Assembly (NCBI RefSeq): GCF_033958435.1
Contig: NC_134167.1
Location: 1,632,001-1,696,000, forward strand
Direction: 5' to 3'
From: Carettochelys insculpta
Taxonomy: Eukaryota > Chordata > Testudines > Carettochelyidae
Length of the DNA stretch: 64,000 nucleotides
The translations under genes and the position numbers were made by a program. Positions 56,255 to 64,000 of the stretch are shown here, in pieces (position 1 is the stretch's first letter; every line of letters begins with the position of its first letter). Below the pieces are notes generated by a model, which worked only from the letters and a program-made list of their open reading frames with translations, was not told the DNA's origin and did no database searches.

Positions 56255-57415
56255 AATTTTCCAGCGGGTTAGTTTCCCGGCCAGCACTCCTCAGTAAAAT
56301 GTTGCCGGTTGTCTCAGGCTACATGCAAGCTATTGCTTAGCACATAATGATTTCTCTGTACCCTGTCACTGAGGTACCAGTTGCTAACTCATTATTATAG
56401 AGTGTAATGATCAGATGGGCATCAGCCCAAGCAGTCAAGCTCGTACCAAAGAGATGCGATGATCAAAAGCTAGAAATAGAATCCAGGAGGCCTGAGGCAG
56501 GCTGAACGGAAACTCAATGAGGACTGGCTTTGTAATCAGCTGAACAGAAAGAGACTAAACCTGAGAGGCGTTTTCCACTTGGCTGCCCAAAATGAAAAGG
56601 AATAGCAGAGGGGGACTTTGACAAGCTGTCAGAATGGGAAGCAGTGGCCTGCTAGAATGGCAAGGCAGAGAAATGGGAGGCAGGAAGGAGATAACCATAA
56701 GGGTACAGGACATGGAGGCCTCAGAGTTCTAGCTACAGACATGCCCCTACATGCCTTGCTGAGTCAAAGGAGTATCCCTTGCTTTCTCTGACTAGGTCAG
56801 TTCAGCAGCTGATGGTCCCTGATGGTCCATCATACAGGGTAGGAAGTGCATTAAACTATCTGGGGGTGTCATCCAGAAGTACAGCACAAGTTTGTAAGGC
56901 AGAGACACACACACACACACACATCCAGAACTCAGCATACAAACTGATGCAAACATGTAACAGCCAATGTCACATTTAGCAGATGATAACATTTTTGCAG
57001 GTATCTTCTATGGCGTATCTGGCATTGCTCATTGCCATTCTACAATATAAGTATTGGAAGTGTCCCCCAAATTCCTTACAGTGTGTCACACCACCTTCTA
57101 TTTCAAGCAGCTAATGTTGGATGCTTGCATTCAGTTCAGACCATCCACCCCTCCATAGAGGCAAAAGGCATATGGGCCCTATATGATTGCTGATGCAACC
57201 TAATGTAGGGGGTTGCAATGCCACTCAAATTTGGCCCGTCCTGCCCTCCATCCATGGTGAGGGAAGGGAAAGTGAGCCCAGTCAGAGTGGCACTGTGATC
57301 CTGTGGGCCAGGCTGCAATGCCTTCATTTGGAGGATCCAGCCTACGCCACTTCCAGCTAAGACCAGGATTATGCAGTGTCAAAGCAAGACAGTACAGCAA
57401 TGCCCAGGGCTGATG
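56255..57415. other. No gene recognised; CA microsatellite
   Basis: A (CA)n tract lies at 56905-56923. Otherwise no assignable element. Confidence 0.5.
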
Positions 57416-57419
57416 GGAG

Positions 57420-57610
57420 GTCTGGTTTTCTCATCTGTAATATGTGGACTATGACACTGGTCACCTGTGTAAAGTGCTTAGTGCTCAACAGCTCCATATT
57501 AGAGACAGATACTGTTGTTAAGCTTGTGAGTAGAAGCCTAACTTACAGTCCTGGAGGTAAGATATGTACATTTACAGCAACTAGCACAATGGAAGCCCTC
57601 TTGATACTCC
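57420..57610 (+). repeat. MIR/CORE-type SINE relic (3' half)
   Basis: 'GGTTTTCTCATCTGTAATAT', 'CTGTGTAAAGTGCTTAGTGC' and the 'AACTAGCACAATGGAAGCCC' tail match the 3' half of MIR-like CORE SINEs. Confidence 0.65.
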
Positions 57611-57689
57611 CCATGCTTCTAAAAATTCCCTACCTATCACCTTAGGGTAAGACAAAGGAGGTCAATAAGCCAGATATGGTTCACTTGGG

Positions 57690-57985
57690 TCAGCTCCTGG
57701 TGAGCCGCCATTGCTTTATTTACCTGCAAGCCCACAGGAAAAGCCGCTCACAGCACCAGTTGGCTGTGGACTGCTGTTCCCAGCCAATGGAAACTGTGGG
57801 AAGCAGCACTGACTGGGACACCAATTTCCCCTGCTCCCATTGGCTGGGAACAGTGAAACATGACCAACGGGTACCACAAGTAGCCATGCCTGTAGATGCC
57901 CAGGTAAATAAAGCATCAGTGGCCTACCAAGGGCTAACCTTGGTAAACAGCCTCTGGTCTGCAGGCTGCTTATTGCCCAGTCCTG
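57690..57985 (+). mobile_element. Non-autonomous hAT-like element (family D)
   Basis: Carries both internal arms ('GTTCCCAGCCAATGGAAAC' and 'CTGCTCCCATTGGCTGGGAAC', a near-perfect inverted repeat) and ends 'TGCAGGCTGCTTATTGCCC' and 'AGTCCTG'. Together with 5905-6105 and 52600-52802 it defines the family. The 135-codon frame here is not a gene. Confidence 0.68.
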
Positions 57986-58074
57986 GTATAGGAGAGCACC
58001 ACCAAAAAGGCAACATAAGAAAAGAGGTGAGGAAATACTACTATGTCAACTTACAGAGAGTCAGCTCAGGCATA

Positions 58075-58180
58075 AAGAGGTAGGTAATGTGGCTTGCCCA
58101 AAGTTACTCAGGAAGTCAGTCGTAGAGCACAGAAATGAATCCAGCTCCACTGAGTCCCAGCCTAATGCCTCAAGGACAAA
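58075..58180 (-). repeat. MIR/CORE-type SINE relic, antisense
   Basis: 'AATGTGGCTTGCCCAAAGTT', 'ACTCAGGAAGTCAGTCGTAG' and 'GAATCCAGCTCCACTGAGTC' are the reversed MIR core. Confidence 0.72.
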
Positions 58181-58184
58181 CCCA

Positions 58185-59425
58185 TTCCCCCTTTTCTTTC
58201 ATGCAGCTAGGGAGGATCAAAGATGAGAAAGGTGAGAAAAAGGGCTCAGAGGTTAGGGCACAGCAGAGGTCGTCATGAGACATCATGCCTCATTTTCAAA
58301 AGAGCTGAGAACCCACATCATCTATGATTTCATCTGAAAAAGAATAATTGAAAAATCAAACCCGCAATACATAATGTTTTTCTCTGTTTTGCATTTAAAT
58401 TTAAATCTCTTTCAACTACTATAAATAACAATTTTTAAGCGGGGGGGGGTGGGGAGCAGTGAAATTTACAAAGCATGTCAGCCTCTGGGATATTTCTGCT
58501 GGCAGCCTGGTAATGATGCATTACTTTCATACATCATCAGAACAATAGCACACGAGTGATGTATTACAGCAATGGATTATCTAAATGACAGCAGTGTGAT
58601 GATAGAGTGTTGACATACTTTATTAGAGTGAGGTTGGTCGGAACAGTTCTGGCCTGTCAGGCGAGTTTCATTTGAGTAAAAACCAAAATTATTTCTGAGA
58701 TGTGGGAACAAGTTAAAAAAAGAATGTGGTTCTAGTAAATTGAACAATTAATTATAATTTCATTACTGGGCTAAGTGTAGTAATGTTTACGTTTGCATGG
58801 AAAAATCTCACCACTAGTGCATGCTTAGAAAGCAAAATACAATATTGCTTGTTCACCACTAACAGCTGTTAACAATTCAGTGGTTTACATTCATTTATAA
58901 TTTACATTTATAGTTCAGAAAGGAACTAATGTCTAAATCTACAGGCTTTAAACTACAGAAAGCCCTATGACAAACATATTCTGATGGTGCTTATTTAACA
59001 GCTATTACACCGGCGTAACTCTACTGCCTTCATCCTTTATTCTTGACACAGACCTGGGCAATTAAGATCGGAATTAGTCCCATCATTTATTTACATGTTA
59101 CACTGAAATGGGTACTGTTTCTTCACTCTCTTCTAATATTCTTCAACACATGTACAGATGCTCCCATTGAAAAATTATTTTCTGCACCTCAGTATTTATA
59201 TACCAAGGTGATTTGGAGAGAGAAGCGGTGCAGATCAGACAGGAGCATGCAGAAGTCTTATTAAGAAAGGCAAACTTGCAAACTGGGATTTTCAATAGAA
59301 CATAGGATTAGGTGTTTCAATGGGATTGGAACAGTCAACTCTTAGACCGGTTAAAAAAATTCCCGTCCCAGTTTATGCAGATTGTCATCTTCACATTTTG
59401 CCCTCAAAGGGCTCCTATATCCCCA
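58185..59425. other. No gene recognised
   Basis: AT-rich unique DNA with a G run (58441-58450). Short frames only. Confidence 0.5.
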
Positions 59426-59426
59426 T

Positions 59427-59562
59427 CAGTGTTTTTTTTTCTTTTTTTTTTTGAGCCAGTACTCAGCCAGCCCCCCGTTCCCTCCCCACCCGATCCCGCA
59501 GCTGGAGTTGCCAACGTGCTGGTACTCGGTCCTGTCAAGTACTAGCACAAAAAAAAGCACTG
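59427..59562. mobile_element. Short hAT-like MITE with poly-T/poly-A termini
   Basis: Starts CAGTGTTTTTTTTTC and ends AAAAAAAAGCACTG (inverted termini). The flanking octamers ATCCCCAT (59419-59426) and ATCCTGAT (59563-59570) agree at 6 of 8. The interior has 'GCCAGTACTCAGCC' and 'TGCTGGTACTCGGTCC'. 136 bp, no coding. Confidence 0.78.
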
Positions 59563-59564
59563 AT

Positions 59565-61500
59565 CCTGATACACTTTTGAACTTGTTCTCACTAATATGC
59601 ATGTGGGGCTTGTTGAGCCTGGAAGGCAATGGCAGAAAGCAGTGTGGACAACCACACAGAAGTTTCAGAACGGCTTTGTGAAATCCACAGCTGCCCTGAA
59701 TGGGTACTCCAGCCTCAGGAATGCTTTCTTTGGATACTTTGCCACCATGCCAGATGCCAAGCTCACAGACTCTTTGGAAATATCATGCACAGAACAGATG
59801 AATGTGGAGGAAAATTGGGGAAGAAGCAGCTATAACTTCATAACAGAGTTCTTGTACAAGAGCACCAATGTTCAAAATCAACCACGCATAGTTATCCAAG
59901 CCACTGGGACAAAACCAGTCCTATACCTTACCTATGCTACAATTGTCAGAATAAACCACTTACAAGAATAAGATGTGATTCTCATAAAAGGTGTCCAATC
60001 TATATTAAACTATCATCATTATACAACAGGGCGTTTGACTTCTGACTGTCAGCAGCACAGACTGGATGACAAGTGATAGATCACTCAAAATTGCCCTGCT
60101 CTGCAGCATCTGGTATTTGCCGCTGCCAGATGACAGGATGGCCATTCGGCTGAGAAAGGGTCTTTCCGCAGGAAGAAATCAGGGAGCCTGAAGCGGGGGT
60201 AGATCTGGTTCCCGTTTTGTCTTAATTCCTCCCCCCATGACAACAGTGGTCCAAGTTTCCCACAATGCCTTGCAAACACACTTTACCACTGATCAGGAGG
60301 TTGATCTAAACCCTACCAAAATCAGTGGAAGATGCTTTGGCTACGCCTCAGGCAAGTCACTTCTTAGATGTGAGCATTTCAGTGTCCGTCATCCTTGGCT
60401 TCTCTGGCAAGGCTGCCAAATAGTGGCTTCTGTTGGGGTAACTTTTGTCACATCTATACCTCACTGCAAAGAACTACTGAGACTCCCAACTCCACTCAGC
60501 ATATTAACTGATTCTTGTCACTACTACGCTAAGCTTCAATCAGCAACCTAGAGGTGAAAGCCCTTAAACCATCCAGTCCCTTGCATCTTCAAAGCACTGC
60601 ATGGATTTCAGTTATGCATCTCCAATTAAAATCAGTGTGGAGCCATACAGCTTTATGAAAACTGGGAGCAAATGTTCCTTACCTTACATCTTGTACTGTC
60701 TCAACAGCTCGTCTATTTCAAAGCTTCTGGAGAGCTGTACGTTTTCCAGCCATGCTGCTGTTGGAGATTAAAGTAATCTACAGAATGACTGAAGAATTGC
60801 CCAGAGCTGAAATACAGACGTGTAATCCACTGTTTGGCCGCTGGTCAAAGTATTAATGGTGGTGTTTAACTGATCTCTTTCTGTTTGCTTCAGGGCATGT
60901 ATGACTTTTTTTTAAATGCTAACTAAGAATAGCAAAGTGACTTATTTCCAGAGAATAAAACCATGAAAGAGATATTCTCTGTGCCTGTTCCAACTTTCAT
61001 TGCCTGCAGTTATCCTCCTTTGAACTTTAGGATTCTTCTGATAAACAGGTTTCTCAGATACAAAACTGAACTTGGCATTTAAATGCCAGAAATGAAAACC
61101 TCAGTAATACACGTAAGTTTCAGATTTTAAAAATTAATTTAATTCTATCGTACAATGACAAGTTTTACTTTCATTTAATTCCCTTCATCTGGTAATCTCG
61201 AATCACTTTGCAGGCATTAATTAAATGGACAGAGCCGAACAGTTTTTTCAAACTCACTAGTTCTCTTAAATCCACTTTCTTATAACATTAAGATACAAAA
61301 TTTAAAATGTGTGCTATGTGAATTTATTGTTATACAAATGATTTCTCTATTCCTTTGTTGATAATTAATACAAGAAATTTCATTAAAGAAGAACCTGACA
61401 ATACAAAGGAAATGGCATAAACGTCTATATACAAAGCATTGTCAAACCCAAACAGCAAATGACCATCCCCCCCACCCCTCCACACACACCCATTTTTCCT
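59565..61500. other. No gene confirmed
   Basis: Two overlapping plus-strand frames at 59597-59971 (124 codons) and 59629-59835 (68 codons) are the least repeat-like in this part. I recognise no family and see no splice context, so I do not call a gene. The rest is AT-rich unique DNA. Confidence 0.4.
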
Positions 61501-61502
61501 CG

Positions 61503-61600
61503 TTAAATTGCAAGCTCATTGGGGAGGGACTCTCCCCTATAATATATATGCATAGTGTCTAGCACAAGGAGGCATTGCATTTAGTTGGATCCTCCAAGAC
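61503..61600 (+). repeat. CORE-SINE/L2-type 3' tail relic
   Basis: 'AAATTGCAAGCTCATTGGGG', 'AGGGACTCTCCCC' and 'TAGTGTCTAGCACAAGGAGG' are the well-known conserved tail shared by old amniote CORE SINEs and their LINE partners. Confidence 0.68.
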
Positions 61601-61604
61601 TCAC

Positions 61605-63085
61605 TACTGTTGTAAAAACATCATTTGCCACAGTTTAGGGGGTCCCCAACCCCAAATGGAATCCCAAGGTTCTTGCAGCCCACGTCCCTGTTTGAGTCAG
61701 AGGGGCCTCCTTCTAGGAGCCCCTCTGAAGATGGATAAAAGACCAGCTGTCAAGAGCTCCCAGAAAAAGCCATCTGGAATGCACAAAAAGGTTTTTTATT
61801 GGTCCTGCAAAACCCAGAAACGTAGGCTACACGCACTTAGCATCATCTACTGTCATCGTATTCATTAACTATTTACACACAAGAGGAAACAGTGTTCCTG
61901 TAAGACCATGCAACGAGGGCTGGACAGTTCCACCTAAACTCCAAACCTGTTCTGAGATACACCTGGATGCAAGAAAATGCTTACACAAATCCCACTCAGA
62001 GGTTGGGGGTTCAGGGATCCCCCACACCTATTGCACTGCCTGTGTAGCAAACTAAAATCACGTACATTAAAATTGCTTGCTGCATTTTTTCTTCCAGCAG
62101 CAGACAAATGGTTAAATTTTTATGTCTTCCATTTTATGCAAGCCAAAAATTAAAATGTTGCCACTTCAAAGGTTGACAAATCTTTGAGGGTTTTATTACT
62201 TATCACAATATAGTTTATCCACACTGGTACTGTATATGCAGGAGATGTGGCTGGAAAATTACATTGCCTAATTTATGACATGCCTGGGATGAACAAAATA
62301 CTCGGCATTATTGCCTTTAACACCACCTGTATAAAACATGCCTTAATGGAACACCATCACTCAAAGAACTTTATGGTTCTCTAGACTACATCTCATAATA
62401 GTAAGTACAGTAGAAAGTAAATTAGGACTGTAATGGTAACCCAGCACCTTGGATGAACATGGGACCAAACTAATGGCAGTGATGAGGATTGCGGGATAAC
62501 AAGGATATTTGGAGAATATGAAGTAATGAGTAAAACTAATGGAGATTTAACACCTGCAGGAGAAGGGCAGGAGAAATGTTTAGCATTTACTTTCCAAGGC
62601 TGACATTTGAAAGGCAGCAATGCCTAGTGGACTGAGCAGAGCTTAAGCCATCAAAGACTCACGAGTGCTAGTTCTGGACTCTGTGTTACCATCAGAAACT
62701 CATTCAACTTCTGTGCAACAGCTTCCCCATGGGCTACATGGGTGTGTGTGGCCAATACCAGATGCAAAGAAAAATGATGGAGGCAGAGCTTGCAAGGAAG
62801 CACAGGGATGTGGAGACTCAAAGACAGACATATGCTCAGTAGTCAGCTCCTTGATCTCAATGGGAAAGCTCATGCTAAGTAGGCATGTTTTGTGGTCTAA
62901 AGATCAAAGTGAGATCATTAATCAAAGCAGCAATTCCTATGTGAGTGCTCTTAAGTCACCAGAGGAGTCTGATCACAAATTTTCCTGCCTTAAGATGTAG
63001 ATGTCACACTCACTACTTTGAACTTACAATCCCAAAAGAAGCAAACACACTCAGAGTTAAATGCTCAGAAAGAGTTAGGCTCCCA
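61605..63085. other. No gene recognised; possible MIR relic
   Basis: 'GGACTCTGTGTTACCATCAG', then 'CTTCTGTGCAACAGCTTCCC' and 'CATGGGCTACATGGGTG' at 62,670-62,750 are weakly MIR-like. The rest looks unique. Confidence 0.4.
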
Positions 63086-63086
63086 A

Positions 63087-63240
63087 CTGGGTTCCCTCTA
63101 CTTTTTCCATCCATGAATGGAATACATTTTGTTATGGGCACCAAGGCATATAGGGATGTGCACCACCTGCAGAAATATATACTGCCCTCTGTGGGTGCAT
63201 TGCCAATCAGCTGGGTGGGACCTGAATCTCTAACAACCAC
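63087..63240 (+). mobile_element. Non-autonomous hAT-like MITE (family C), 3' end missing
   Basis: 'CTGGGTTCCCTCTACTTTTT', 'CCATGAATGGAATACATTTT', 'TGCCAATCAGCTGGGTGG' and 'GACCTGAATCTCTAAC' match the family. The right terminus is missing. A PLE-linked element inserted 14 bases downstream. Confidence 0.75.
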
Positions 63241-63253
63241 TAATAATGAGTAA

Positions 63254-63462
63254 CAGCAACGAAGGGTGCTGTGGCACCTTAGAGACTAACAGAAAAGTTT
63301 TGAGCATGAGCTTTCGTGAGCAAAGGCTGGACCAGCATCTGATGAAGTGAGTCTTTGCTCACAAAAGCTCATGCTCAAAACTTTTATGTTAGTTTCTAAG
63401 GTGCCACAGGACCCTTCATTGCTGTTACAGATCCAGACTAACACGGCTACCCCTCTGATACT
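63254..63462 (-). mobile_element. 209-bp PLE-linked inverted-dimer element with perfect 13-bp target duplication
   Basis: Flanked by TAATAATGAGTAA at 63241-63253 and 63463-63475 (perfect). On the minus strand it begins TATCAGAGGGGTAGCCGTG. It consists of two mirrored arms: the left 'GTGGCACCTTAGAGACTAAC' and 'TTTTGAGCATGAGCTTTCGT' pair with the right 'AAAAGCTCATGCTCAAAAC' and 'TAGTTTCTAAGGTGCCACAG'. The arm corresponds to the 3' tail of the coding PLE copies, including the CTGATGA/stem/(A)AAA motif on the plus strand at 63339-63366. The long duplication and absence of proteins suggest retroposition by PLE machinery. Confidence 0.82.
63339..63366 (+). ncRNA. Hammerhead-like core motif, mutated, in inverted-dimer element
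   Basis: CTGATGA, one A, 5-bp stem GTGAG/CTCAC, then AAAA. The G of the expected GAAA box is mutated to A, so the copy should be inactive if it ever was a ribozyme. Confidence 0.33.
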
Positions 63463-63475
63463 TAATAATGAGTAA

Positions 63476-64000
63476 AGGTTTTCAGTTTCAGCCCCCATAT
63501 TTGCTTCAAGATACACTCTCATTAAACTTGATTCCACTTTTTAAAAATAAAAGTATTAATAAAGAATATGAAGAGCTGAAAATATGCTTATTGGCCAAGA
63601 TTTTTCAAAAGGGACTATCAATTTGGAGTGCCTTTAGATGTCTTAAGATAGATGACTCAGCCTCTTAGATATTGGAAACTGGGTGTCCAAAATCACAAGC
63701 CACTTGTGAAAATCTTGGCCTGCACCTGCTATTCTATGAACCTGTTCCCTGGCTTTGTCATGTTGTAAGGTACTGATTCACACTATGACCCGACTCTAGA
63801 TGTGGCAGTAGAGCTACTCTCCGAAAGAACATCCTGTTTTCCAGAAGACTTGCACATTCCACCCCTTGGGACCAAAAAATAAAAGTTTCACCTATTCAGA
63901 AGGAGCACAACATTAGAAGAACACTGGGCCATTGTCAGACATGCTGCGCTAGTAGTCAGTCTCCTTCATGTTTTAACTTGTTGGTTGGACTATTGCCACT
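63476..64000. other. No gene recognised
   Basis: AT-rich unique DNA to the window end. Confidence 0.5.

Noticed and set aside
63254..63462. Inverted-dimer element as a cut-and-paste MITE
   Set aside because: A perfect 13-bp duplication and homology to PLE tails fit retroposition better; the MITE option is not fully excluded.

Overview
The window looks like nuclear DNA of a sauropsid, most probably a turtle (a crocodilian is the main alternative). It contains many CR1 LINE fragments, MIR/CORE-type SINE relics, several families of short terminal-inverted-repeat transposons (hAT-like with 8-bp target duplications, Tigger-like with TA duplications), Penelope-like retroelement (PLE) pieces and solo LTRs. 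I found no host protein-coding gene, no exon I could defend, and no tRNA, rRNA or CRISPR array. Nearly all open frames are chance frames or pieces of transposons. The window is therefore intergenic or deep intronic, with long AT-rich unique stretches between repeats.

Layout. 1-4.4 kb is unique sequence. 4.4-6.6 kb holds a 94-bp PLE-linked hairpin element, a young CR1 3' end and hAT-type repeats. 10.2-11.6 kb is a repeat cluster. 14.6-15.5 kb holds MITEs. 17.5-18.6 kb is a solo LTR with a perfect 5-bp duplication. 19.3-19.7 kb is a PLE tail next to a MIR. 23.4-26.5 kb is an old antisense CR1 reverse-transcriptase region split by two separate PLE insertions. 27-32 kb carries scattered MITEs. 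35.5-37.3 kb is a hAT MITE, a CR1 and a third PLE. 39.5-40.9 kb holds GC-rich DNA transposon relics. 41.7-43.7 kb is a nested stack (hAT in old CR1, then young CR1, then hAT MITE). 45.0-46.0 kb is a second copy of the same solo LTR. 48.0-48.7 kb is a possible further LTR. 49.2-50.4 kb is a hAT followed by a ~500-bp PLE-linked inverted-repeat element. 52-64 kb holds more MITEs and MIRs, ending with a 209-bp inverted-dimer PLE-linked element.

The most interesting system is the Penelope-like one. Three coding fragments preserve the end of the PLE polyprotein (GIY-YIG endonuclease region); one has 97 codons still fully open. Their 3' tails share a conserved stem-loop flanked by CTGANGA and GAAA boxes, resembling the catalytic core of a hammerhead ribozyme. 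Non-coding elements in the same window (94 bp, 209 bp and ~500 bp) consist of this tail arranged as inverted repeats. Two of them have perfect 13-bp target-site duplications, which points to retroposition rather than cut-and-paste transfer. Together they look like an autonomous PLE with small, non-autonomous, ribozyme-bearing partners. This reading is inferred; what I can see directly is the motifs, the homology and the duplications.
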